DNA of 15,436 nucleotides from Limisoma sp963590405 (GTDB lineage: Bacteria > Bacteroidota > Bacteroidia > Bacteroidales > Muribaculaceae), in NCBI GenBank assembly GCA_963590405.1, contig CAVAPE010000058.1, positions 1-15,436 on the forward strand. Reading direction: 5' to 3'. The translations under genes were made by a program, and so were the position numbers. Positions within the stretch are counted from its first letter, which is position 1, and every line of letters starts with the position of its first letter. Below are positions 6,747 to 15,000 of this stretch, piece by piece. Below the pieces are notes generated by a model. It was not told the origin of the DNA. It ran no database searches and saw only the letters and a list, made by a program, of their open reading frames with translations.

Positions 6747-7802
6747 ATGAAAAAAACTATTCTCATTTTCTTCTCAATGTTGCTTGCATCATCGGTCAGC
6801 GTCCATTCTCGGAATATGCTTATATGGGGGAACGATGGCATTGTATATGTCAAATCGACTGCCGATGTGGAAAGTATAACATTTTATGGTTCTCGGCTTT
6901 TTGAAATCTATACCGATTCTTCTCGGTTCCACGATGAAGATTCGTTTACAGCAACCACAGCCGTTTACTTCACCCAAGGAGTGCAGTCAATTTCAGAGAC
7001 ACCTGAAATAGGAGTATGCTATTCAGATGCCAAAAACGTCCCTACCTACAACGACGGTCACAAAAAATTGGGCGACGGTGTTGGTATCTATGACATAAGC
7101 CTAGATTATCTTGAGTCTGGAACGACATATTATTATCGCACGTATGTGAAACTGCTTGATGAGATTTATTATGGCACGATTCGTTCGGTAACCACATCGG
7201 GCACTAAGCCTGAGGGCGATGAGATAATAATCGATGGACATAAATTTATCGACCTCGGTTTGCCGAGCAAAATCCTTTGGGCAAAATGCAATGTCGGTTC
7301 TGCCTTGGAGCACGAATATGGTTATTCATTTGCTTGGGGTGAAGTTGAGGCCAAGAAGGACTATTCATGGGAGACCTACAAATATGGCGACGGAACGGCG
7401 CGCACAAAATACACTTCAGAAGATAAGTTGACCACACTTGACGCGGAAGACGATGCCGCTACTGTAATTTGGGGTTCGAATTGCCGTATGCCCACAGGTG
7501 CTGAGTTCAAGGAACTTAAAGATAATTGCACCTGGACTTGGGAGGATAATCACAATGCTGGCGTTGGAGGATTTTTGGTGACAGGTCCTAATGGCAATTC
7601 AATCTTCATCCCTGCTACGGGGTACTATAGCGGTGAGACCCATGCTTTCACTGAAGTCGGTGGAAATTATTGGTCAAGCACACTCAGTGGCTCGACTGAT
7701 TACGAGGCTCTTTGCCTTGATTTTGAGATCGATGATATCGACCCTGGAGTCTCCGATTCCCGCTACTTCGGGTTTACCATCCGACCAGTCGCAAAGCGAT
7801 AG
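6747..7802 (+). CDS. exported Fn3-like and FISUMP (Fibrobacter succinogenes major paralogous) domain protein
   Basis: The 351-residue product has a signal peptide (residues 1 to about 21). A short N-terminal segment contains VYVKSTADVESITFYG, a pattern common in secreted Bacteroidales proteins. Residues about 65-150 resemble the Fn3-like domain of this phylum (PEIGVCYS, then LESGTTYYYRTYVK and YYGTIRSVTT). Residues about 160-351 match the FISUMP family: FIDLGLPSKILWAKCNVGS, YSFAWGEV, a DDAATVIWG block, CRMPTGAEF, TGPNGNSIFIPATGYY, YWSST and a final FGFTIRPV. FISUMP proteins are extracellular or surface proteins with large paralogous families in Bacteroidetes and Fibrobacter; their biochemical role is not established. 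There is no lipobox and no sorting tail, so the means of surface retention is unclear. The gene converges on the acetyltransferase gene with 9 nt between stop codons. Confidence 0.85.
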   Translation: MKKTILIFFSMLLASSVSVHSRNMLIWGNDGIVYVKSTADVESITFYGSRLFEIYTDSSRFHDEDSFTATTAVYFTQGVQSISETPEIGVCYSDAKNVPTYNDGHKKLGDGVGIYDISLDYLESGTTYYYRTYVKLLDEIYYGTIRSVTTSGTKPEGDEIIIDGHKFIDLGLPSKILWAKCNVGSALEHEYGYSFAWGEVEAKKDYSWETYKYGDGTARTKYTSEDKLTTLDAEDDAATVIWGSNCRMPTGAEFKELKDNCTWTWEDNHNAGVGGFLVTGPNGNSIFIPATGYYSGETHAFTEVGGNYWSSTLSGSTDYEALCLDFEIDDIDPGVSDSRYFGFTIRPVAKR

Positions 7803-7811
7803 GAGACATCC

Positions 7812-8366
7812 TCAGATTTTCTTGACCACTCGGCAGGGATTGCCCACAGCCACTACGCCGTCGGGAATGTCGTGCACCACGACGCTGCCAGCGCCGATAA
7901 CGGTGTTGCAGCCGATTGTCACGCCTGGCAGCACGGTCACGTTGCCACCAAACCACACGTTGTCGCCGACGATGATTGGCTCTGCTTTCTCAAGACCTTT
8001 GTTGCGGCGTTCGGCGTCGAGTGGATGCTGGGCGGTGTAGAAACTGCAGTTCGGACCGACAAACACATTGTCGCCAAATTTCACTTTCGCTTCGTCGAGA
8101 ATCACGCAGTTGGTGTTGGCAAAGAAATTCTCTCCGACTTCGATGTTGTAGCCGTAGTCGCAGAAGAATGGCGAGATTATTGATAGATTGTCTTTTGAGC
8201 TGCCTAAAATCTTGCGCAGCAACGCTTTGCGCTCGGCTTCTTGCGACGGACGCAGGGCGTTGAAATTGTATAGCAATTCGCCGCAAGCCTGACGCTCGGC
8301 AAGCAATTCCGGGTCGTAGTTGGCATCGTATAGTAGCCCTTGCTGGCATTTTTCTTTTTCAGTCAT
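7812..8366 (-). CDS. maa: maltose/galactoside O-acetyltransferase family protein
   Basis: The 184-residue product belongs to the LacA/Maa/NodL group of left-handed beta-helix acetyltransferases, which transfer acetyl from acetyl-CoA to a sugar hydroxyl. The N-terminal cap (about 1-60) has the Maa-type EKCQQGLLYDANYDPELLAER pattern. Hexapeptide repeats run from about 70 to 175, with YGYNIEVGENFFAN, GDNVFVGPN, GDNVWFGGNVTVLPGVTIG and NTVIGAGSVV. His114 in TAQHPL is the expected catalytic histidine. The length is normal. The sugar acceptor cannot be inferred, so the symbol indicates the family only. The ATG lies 16 nt after the rodA stop, and it is probably the last gene of the long minus-strand operon; a capsule or envelope sugar role is possible but unproven. 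Confidence 0.9.
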   Translation of the reverse strand: MTEKEKCQQGLLYDANYDPELLAERQACGELLYNFNALRPSQEAERKALLRKILGSSKDNLSIISPFFCDYGYNIEVGENFFANTNCVILDEAKVKFGDNVFVGPNCSFYTAQHPLDAERRNKGLEKAEPIIVGDNVWFGGNVTVLPGVTIGCNTVIGAGSVVVHDIPDGVVAVGNPCRVVKKI

Positions 8367-8382
8367 AGGTCAGTCTTTTAAA

Positions 8383-9840
8383 TTATCGATTGTCGCGGCA
8401 CGCATCGATTTTCAAAAGCGTAAAAATCAGGAATGTAAATCCCCATAGCGATGAGCCACCGTAACTGAAAAACGGTAGCGGGATGCCTATGACGGGACAC
8501 AGTCCTATTACCATACCTATGTTGATGCCTATGTGGAAGATAAAATAGGAGGCAACGCAATAGGCATACACTCGCCCGAAAGCACTGTGCTGCCGCTCGG
8601 CAATGCGGATTGTGCGCAACACAAGAAACAGGAATGCGGCAATTACTGCAGCCGAGCCGATGAAGCCTTCTTCTTCGCCGATGGTGCAGAAGATAAAGTC
8701 GGTATGTTGCTCGGGCACATACTTTAGTTTCGTCTGTGTGCCGTTGAGAAATCCTTTGCCGGTGATGCCGCCTGAGCCGATGGCAATCTTCGACTGGTTT
8801 ACATTATAGCCAAATCCGCGGGGGTCGTCGACAATGCCTAACGCCACCTTGATGCGCATTTGCTGATGGGTTGCCAGAATGTCGGTAAACACGTAGTTAA
8901 CGGAAAAGAGAAACGCCACAGATGCCAGTGCAAAAGAGATTACAAGCAGGATTTTGCGAGCCTCTCTCTTGAGCATCTCCCACAGCAGATAGCCTATTGT
9001 GATGGAGAGCGTACCAATCATAAGCCAGCGGCCGCTGATGTCGAGTCCGCAGGAATAGAGTATGGTGTAGATTATTCCGCATCCGAGGTAGATGAAGAAG
9101 ATGTTGCGTGTCACTAATGCCGATTTGCAATAGAACACCACCATCCCGATAATCATCAACAATATCAGAGCCATTACGATGAACTCGCCGCCAGGAACCC
9201 CTAAAATCATGATGCTCGAATACTTCATTGTGACCACAAATATCACGATGGCGCACAGTCCAGCAAACAGAATCAGTCCGCTCATGCCTTCGCGGTAGAG
9301 CACGAATATCAGCGATGTGAAAACCAATGCCGAACCCGTTTCTTTCTGGCAGATAATGAGCAGTATCGGTGCCATTATGATAGCACCTGCTTTCAGATAG
9401 TTGCTGAACTTTGCGTTGAGTGAGAAATTGTAGGAACTGAAGAGTTTGGCGAGCGCCAGCGCCGTAGCAAATTTAGCAAATTCGGCGGGTTGCAAACTCA
9501 CCGGTCCAAGCACAATCCATGAATGCGACCCTTTGACGTCGGGGGCTATAAAGATGGTGACGAGCAGCAACAGCAATATGCACGCATATATGGGGTAGGC
9601 GTAAGTGTCGAAAAACCAGTTGTCTACCAACAGAATAACAACGCCAAGCAACGACGACAACCCAATCCAACAGAATTGCTTGCCTGAAAACTCCGAGAAA
9701 TCGAGCATACTTGCATTGTCGAAGTCGTAACTTGCAGCATAGATGCTTATTGCTCCGGCAATTACAAGCAGGAAATATATGACGAGAACAGGAAGGTCTA
9801 TTCTGCGAAATATCGATTTATTTGTATCTCCGTAATTCAC
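8383..9840 (-). CDS. rodA: rod shape-determining protein RodA (peptidoglycan glycosyltransferase)
   Basis: This is a 485-residue polytopic membrane protein of the SEDS family (FtsW/RodA/SpoVE), which polymerises lipid II into glycan strands during cell elongation with a class B penicillin-binding protein. Diagnostic segments are IYAASYDF near 33, VSLQPAEFAKF at 114-124, QKETGSALVF at 165-174, NVNQSKIAIGSGG at 346-358, PEQHTDFIF at 376-384 (Asp381 is the expected catalytic aspartate) and GIPLPFFSYGGSS at 452-464. It is longer than E. coli RodA (370 residues) because of extra membrane segments around 190-310, usual in this phylum. No in-frame ATG fits the N-terminus; the start is GTG (9838-9840), placing NYGDTNKSIF before the first membrane helix. 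About 39 nt separate it from the 105-residue gene upstream. The partner PBP2 and mre genes are not in the window. Confidence 0.93.
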   Translation of the reverse strand: MNYGDTNKSIFRRIDLPVLVIYFLLVIAGAISIYAASYDFDNASMLDFSEFSGKQFCWIGLSSLLGVVILLVDNWFFDTYAYPIYACILLLLLVTIFIAPDVKGSHSWIVLGPVSLQPAEFAKFATALALAKLFSSYNFSLNAKFSNYLKAGAIIMAPILLIICQKETGSALVFTSLIFVLYREGMSGLILFAGLCAIVIFVVTMKYSSIMILGVPGGEFIVMALILLMIIGMVVFYCKSALVTRNIFFIYLGCGIIYTILYSCGLDISGRWLMIGTLSITIGYLLWEMLKREARKILLVISFALASVAFLFSVNYVFTDILATHQQMRIKVALGIVDDPRGFGYNVNQSKIAIGSGGITGKGFLNGTQTKLKYVPEQHTDFIFCTIGEEEGFIGSAAVIAAFLFLVLRTIRIAERQHSAFGRVYAYCVASYFIFHIGINIGMVIGLCPVIGIPLPFFSYGGSSLWGFTFLIFTLLKIDACRDNR

Positions 9841-9879
9841 GTTGCAAATATATAAAATCTTGTATAAATAAGAGTTACT

Positions 9880-10197
9880 CTATTCTCGCATCCTTTGAAT
9901 TGCTTCAAACGGGAAGTTGGCAACATATATCGCACTTCCCGTCACCTTGACCACTTCGGCTATCGCTTCGCTAATTTCCTGCAAGGATGCGCCAGCCACC
10001 TGCTTCTGCCTGATGGTGGCGTTCAGCGAAGCCGTGTTGAGGTCATCGTCGGCGATGATTGCAATGCCTTGCACATAGAGCGTGTAGGCAGTTTCCTCAG
10101 ATACTGGGTTGTGGCTCACGTTGCCATTGTCGGTTACAAACAGGTGCAGTTTATAGACCGAGCCGTTGTAAACAGTATAAGGAGCAAGAATCCGCAT
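9880..10197 (-). CDS. conserved-looking hypothetical protein, 105 residues
   Basis: I do not recognise this protein. It has no signal peptide, membrane helix or cysteine, and should be cytoplasmic. The N-terminal half alternates strand-like segments (YKLHLFVTDNG, AYTLYVQGIAIIADDDLN) and the C-terminal half is helical (LQEISEAIAEVVKVTG), ending in FPFEAIQRMRE. Its ATG lies one base after the stop of the DUF4296 lipoprotein gene, strongly suggesting translational coupling and a genuine gene. Codon use resembles its neighbours. Its position between lspA/DUF4296 and rodA hints at an envelope-related job, but this is context only. Confidence 0.75.
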   Translation of the reverse strand: MRILAPYTVYNGSVYKLHLFVTDNGNVSHNPVSEETAYTLYVQGIAIIADDDLNTASLNATIRQKQVAGASLQEISEAIAEVVKVTGSAIYVANFPFEAIQRMRE

Positions 10198-10198
10198 C

Positions 10199-10984
10199 TT
10201 AGTTTTTCAGAATGCGTTGGAACGGGTGCTGGTTGTAGATGTCGGAACGCAGACGCGAGCGCGACAGCGATATCTTGTCGACAATCACCGAACTCTCAAT
10301 AGCCATGCGGTAGTCAAGATAGCCATAGACGCGTTTAGGCACACGCGTAGAGTCGGTTTGCAGCACGATGGGCGAGGACGACTCTGGGGACAGACTTTGT
10401 GTCTGGTATTCCGAAGTGCCGTCGGCATAGTCCACGCCGAGCAGCAGATGGGCTGCATTCTTTGAGTTGACTATGAGCATCCGCCATTCGTAGCGGTCGC
10501 CTTTGCGCATCTCGTTGTCGGCATTGAATGAGAAGTCCAGTTGCACGGTTTCGCCGTTCTGACGGCGGTCGAACATCAGCGAGTGCGACAGTTGCCAGAT
10601 GTCCACACTGTCGCCCGCAGCGATGAGTTTTTCGCCCGCGGCTTTGGCTTCTTTCTTGGCATCGCGCTGACGCTGTTCGAGGATTGTGATGGCATCGTCG
10701 TAGACCTCATCGTAGATGTCAAGGTTGTGACCGTACCACATCAGCGATTTCTCGAAATCTTCCTGTGTGTAGCCGTGTTTCAGCAAAATTGACTGCTTGA
10801 GTGCCTTGCGCGCATCCTCATTGGCGTATGCGTCGCGGTTGAGTTCCACTACGGCATCGCCCTCGCTCATGTCCGCCAGCAGTTCCGCCATATTGCTTTC
10901 GGAGATAATCCCTTTCGGGGTCTTCGAGCAGGAGGCGAGCAGTAGCGCCATGACAATGCAAACCAGATGCAGGCAATTTTTCAT
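10199..10984 (-). CDS. DUF4296 domain lipoprotein
   Basis: The 261-residue product begins MKNCLHLVCIVMALLLASC, a lipoprotein signal with lipobox LLAS|C at Cys19, so it should be lipidated and anchored in the envelope. Residues about 25-110 match DUF4296: ISESNMAELLADMSEGDAVVE, then SILLKHGYTQEDFEKSLMWYGHN and a YDEVYDDAITILEQ helix. The rest (about 125-261) is strand-rich and of unknown fold. DUF4296 proteins are Bacteroidetes lipoproteins of unknown function often found next to lspA. The ATG at 10984 is preferred to a GTG one codon upstream because it gives a better n-region. The gap to lspA is 6 nt. The adjacent signal peptidase II is expected to process it, as it does all lipoproteins of the cell. 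Confidence 0.88.
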   Translation of the reverse strand: MKNCLHLVCIVMALLLASCSKTPKGIISESNMAELLADMSEGDAVVELNRDAYANEDARKALKQSILLKHGYTQEDFEKSLMWYGHNLDIYDEVYDDAITILEQRQRDAKKEAKAAGEKLIAAGDSVDIWQLSHSLMFDRRQNGETVQLDFSFNADNEMRKGDRYEWRMLIVNSKNAAHLLLGVDYADGTSEYQTQSLSPESSSPIVLQTDSTRVPKRVYGYLDYRMAIESSVIVDKISLSRSRLRSDIYNQHPFQRILKN

Positions 10985-10990
10985 CACTCG

Positions 10991-11653
10991 TTATTCTTTG
11001 TCAGTAGTTTCGTCGTCGGTTTGTTCTGGTTTTTGTCCGTTGGCAAACGACAGATATTTTGAATAAAAGAATATCAGCACAATGATACCCACCGAGATTG
11101 CCGCATCAGCCACGTTGAACACTGGGCGGAAGAACTCGAAGTCGGTTCCACCAACGCCCGGCACCCAATCGGGCCAAGTGCCTTCAATCAGCGGAAAATG
11201 GAACATATCCACTACCAGTCCGTGAAGGAATGTGCCGTAGCCGCCACCGTCGGGAAACATTGTCGCAACTGTAAACGGCGTTGACTCGCTGAAAATCAGT
11301 CCGTAGAACATACCGTCAATTACATTGCCGATTGCGCCAGCCGTAATCATTGACAGGCACACGATGAAGCCTTTGGGGTAATCTTCTCGATGACGGATTT
11401 TGATGAGGAAATAGACCAGTGCCACCGATGCGATGATGCGGAAGATTGAGAGGAACAGTTTGCCACCCAATTCGATTCCGAAGGCCATTCCAGGATTCTC
11501 AATGAAATAGAGTTCAGCCCAGTTAGTGAAAGGTAGCGACTCGCCCAAGCGGAACGACGTCTTTATCCAGATTTTAAGAAGTTGGTCGGCAACTATAATC
11601 GCAAGGACTATAATTGCCGCCAACGTACCATTAGAAATTTTCTTTTTTTGCAT
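10991..11653 (-). CDS. lspA: lipoprotein signal peptidase (signal peptidase II)
   Basis: The 220-residue inner-membrane aspartyl protease removes signal peptides from prolipoproteins before the lipidated cysteine. Visible signatures are VADQLLKIWIK at 21-31, FIENPGMAFG at 50-59, GAIGNVIDGMFYG at 106-118 with catalytic Asp113, and FNVADAAISVG at 179-189 with catalytic Asp183. It has four membrane helices. It is longer than the E. coli enzyme (164 residues) because of a loop at about 120-178 (including HGLVVDMFHFPL) and a charged C-terminal tail, both common in Bacteroidetes. ATG at 11653 is chosen over the TTG one codon upstream. It begins 9 nt after the DksA-family gene and is followed within 6 nt by a lipoprotein gene. 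Confidence 0.95.
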   Translation of the reverse strand: MQKKKISNGTLAAIIVLAIIVADQLLKIWIKTSFRLGESLPFTNWAELYFIENPGMAFGIELGGKLFLSIFRIIASVALVYFLIKIRHREDYPKGFIVCLSMITAGAIGNVIDGMFYGLIFSESTPFTVATMFPDGGGYGTFLHGLVVDMFHFPLIEGTWPDWVPGVGGTDFEFFRPVFNVADAAISVGIIVLIFFYSKYLSFANGQKPEQTDDETTDKE

Positions 11654-11662
11654 CAATAGAAA

Positions 11663-12052
11663 TTACTTCTTTTTTAAGTTTTCCTGTTGCTTGCCCTCAA
11701 TGCTCAGAGTGGCATGGGGGACTGCTTTGAGGCGCTCCTTGGGAATGAGTTTACCCGTTTCGCGGCAGATGCCGTAGGTCTTGTTCTCAATTCTCACGAG
11801 GGCAGCCTTGAGGTGCTGAATAAACTTCATCTGGCGTTGAGCCAAACGCCCCGATTCTTCTTTGTTGAGAGTGTTGGCACCTTCTTCGAGTACTTTGAAT
11901 GTAGGTGATGTGTCGGCGCAGTCGTTGCCGTCGGAATTGGTCACCTCATTTTTCAGTTGCTCATAGTCTCTGTAAGCCTTCTCAAGTTTTGCAAGAATAA
12001 TCTCTTTGAATTCCTGCAATTCAGCATCGGAATATCGTGTTTTCTCAGCCAT
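11663..12052 (-). CDS. DksA/TraR family transcription regulator with degenerate zinc finger
   Basis: The 129-residue product has a helical N-terminus and long coiled coil (about 8-90, with an acidic turn DGNDCAD near 41-47) followed by the DksA/TraR C-terminal motif YGICRETGKLIPKERLKAVPHATLSI at 93-118. DksA proteins enter the RNA polymerase secondary channel and modulate initiation with ppGpp. Only one of the four classical zinc cysteines (Cys96) remains; the other positions are Thr99, Ser117 and Gly120, so zinc is unlikely to be bound, as in cysteine-poor DksA paralogues of this phylum. ATG at 12052 is chosen over a TTG two codons upstream. It sits 13 nt after ileS and 9 nt before lspA, an arrangement I associate with Bacteroidales genomes. 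Confidence 0.9.
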   Translation of the reverse strand: MAEKTRYSDAELQEFKEIILAKLEKAYRDYEQLKNEVTNSDGNDCADTSPTFKVLEEGANTLNKEESGRLAQRQMKFIQHLKAALVRIENKTYGICRETGKLIPKERLKAVPHATLSIEGKQQENLKKK

Positions 12053-12065
12053 AGTCAATTATTGT

Positions 12066-15000
12066 TTATTTGTGGATTTTGACAGATGCAAACAAGTCGG
12101 GATATTCGTCCATATCGAGTTGCGAACGGTCTGCCTCGGCAATATCGGCGATGGTTATGCTCTCTGCAAGTACCTGATGGGCGATGTAGTCGGAATATTC
12201 CTTCACAGCCTCGTCGGTTGCTGCATTCGGGGTGATTACCACGTCGATTTTGTCTGTTATCTCAAATCCACTGTTTTTGCGGATGTTTTGGATGCGGTTC
12301 ACAAGTTCGCGGGCGATGCCTTCGCGGCGCAACTCGTCGCTTACGGTGATGTCGAGGGCAACGGTGAGCGAGCCTTCGTTGGCAACAAGCCATCCCGGGA
12401 TGTCTTCTGAAATTACTTCAACGTCGGTGAGTTCTACCGTAGCGTCCTCTCCGTTGATGTTGAATGTGAAACTGCCTTGTTTCTCAAATTCGATGATGTC
12501 TTTCTGCGACATTGATGTGATTTGTGCCGCAAGGAGTTTCATAATCTTGCCGTATTTCGGACCAAGTTTCTTGAAGTCTGGTTTCACTTTCTTCACAAGC
12601 ACACCTTCTTCATTGTTTACAAACTTGATTTCCTTCACGTTGACCTCATTCTTGATGAGTGCGCTCATAGCCTCAATACTTGCTTTCTGCGCTTCGTTCA
12701 TCACTGGCACCATAATCATTGCCAATGGTTGACGAACCTTCAGATTGGCTTTGCGGCGGAGTGCAAGCACCATCGAAGTGATGTCCTGAGCCATCTTCAT
12801 CTCTGTTTCGAGGGTTTTGTCGATAACTGTTTCGTCGACTGTCGGGAAGTCAGCCAAGTGCACGGATGTAGTCTCGCCAGTGGTTGCTGCTGTCAAGTCG
12901 GTGTACAGACGGTCGGCGAAGAATGGTGCAACCGGTGCAACGAGCAATGCCACGGTCTTGAGGCAAGTGAACAAAGTCTGGTAGGCCGACAGTTTGTCGT
13001 CGTTCATCTCGCCGCCCCAGAAGCGTTTGCGGTTCAAGCGCACATACCAGTTGCTGAGGTTGTCACCCACGAAGTCAGAGATTGCGCGTGCGGCTTTCGT
13101 TGGCTCGTAGTCGTCGAGGTCTGTCTCCACTTCCTTAATCAAGGAGTTGAGAAGGGAGATAATCCAGCGGTCGATTTCCGGACGTTTCTCTACTGGAATC
13201 TGAGCGGCTGAATTGTCAAATCCGTCAACATTTGCGTAGAGGGCGAAGAATGAATATGTGTTGTATAGCGTGCCGAAGAATTTGCGGCTAACTTCTTCGA
13301 CGCCAGCGGTGTCAAACTTCAGGTTGTCCCAAGGCGAAGAGTTGGAAATCATGTACCAACGCAATGGGTCGGTACCGTATTTCTCGATCGCTCCGAATGG
13401 GTCAACGGCATTGCCGAGACGCTTGCTCATCTTGTTGCCGTTCTTGTCGAGCACAAGACCGTTGGAGATTACTGATTTGTAAGCCTTTGTGTCGAACACC
13501 ATGCCAGCGATTGCATGCAGGGTGAAGAACCAACCGCGCGTTTGGTCAACGCCCTCGGCGATGAAGTCGGCAGGGTAGAGTTCGCGGTTGTCGAATGCCT
13601 CCTTGTTCTCGAATGGATAGTGGATTTGAGCATAAGGCATTGAGCCAGAGTCAAACCAAACGTCGATAAGGTCGAGTTCGCGGCGCATTGGCTTGCCGTT
13701 GCTTGCCACTAACTTGATGTCGTCGACATACGGACGGTGAAGGTCAATTTTATTGTAGTTTTCAGCACTATAGTCGCCTGGTACAAAGCCTTTATCCTTG
13801 TAAGGGTTGCTTTGCATAACGCCTGCGGCTACGGCTTTTTCGATTTCGTTGTAAAGTTCTTCTACGCTACCGATGCATTTCTCCTCGTCGCCGTCTTCAG
13901 TGCGCCAGATTGGGAGCGGTGTGCCCCAATAGCGGCTGCGAGAAAGGTTCCAATCGTTGAGGTTTTCGAGCCATTTACCGAAACGGCCTGAGCCAGTCGA
14001 CTGTGGCTTCCAGTTGATTGTGTTGTTGAGTTCAATCAAGCGGTCGCGCGATGCCGTGGTGCGGATAAACCAACTGTCGAGAGGGTAGTAGAGCACTGGC
14101 TTGTCGGTGCGCCAGCAGTGAGGGTAGTTGTGCACGTGTTTCTCAATCTTAAACACTTTGCCAACTTGCTTCATTTCCATACACAGACGGATGTCGAGAT
14201 TCTCTGCTGCGGCAGCGGCTTTCTCGTCGTATTTTCCGCCCACGTTGAATTGTGGGTCGTAAGCATTCTTGACCCAAGCGCCCTGGTAGTTTTTGTAAAC
14301 GTCAACGTCAACGCATTCTTCAACAAACTTTGGGTCGAGTTCGTCGAGCATGTAGAATTTGCCTGTAAGGTCGACCATCGGACGAGTTTCGCCCTTCTTG
14401 TTTATCATAAACAATGAAGGGATGCCTGCTGCACGAGCCACGAAAGCATCGTCGGCACCGAAGGTAGGTGCGATGTGCACGATACCAGTACCGTCTTCTG
14501 TCGTTACATAGTCGCCGGAGATTACGCGGAATGCCTTTGCTGAAGCATCCTTGAAATTGCCGTCTTCGTCCATTTCAACAGGCTTAACCCATGGGAACAG
14601 TTGCTCATATTCCATTCCAACCAAGTCTGGACCTTTGTATTCGGCAACCACCTTGAATGGCACGAGTTTGTCGCCCGCTTTATAGTCTTCGAGTGCAATG
14701 CCCTCTGCTTTCTGGTTGAAATGATGGTAAAGCAATGGCTTTGCCACGATGGCGGTTATCTTCTCGCCGTTGTAGGCGTTGTAACTCTGCACGGCTACAT
14801 ATTCAATCTTCGGACCAACGCAAAGCGCTGTGTTGGAAGGCAATGTCCAAGGCGTTGTTGTCCAAGCCAAGAAAACTGGTGTGCCCCATTGCTCCATTTC
14901 CGGACGTGGATTCTTGATGCGGAACTGAGCCACGCAAGTGGTGTCCTTCACGTCGCGGTAGCAACCCGGTTGGTTAAGTTCGTGGGAACTGAGACCCGTA

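Noticed and set aside
7872..9256. Plus-strand ORFs opposite the acetyltransferase and rodA genes
   Set aside because: The minus-strand products have clear family motifs over the full length, while the plus-strand translations have none.
9845..9852. TATATTTG on the minus strand just upstream of the rodA GTG, as a rodA promoter
   Set aside because: It fits the -7 consensus, but transcription would begin at or inside the start codon and there is no TTG at -33 spacing. AT-rich chance match is likelier.
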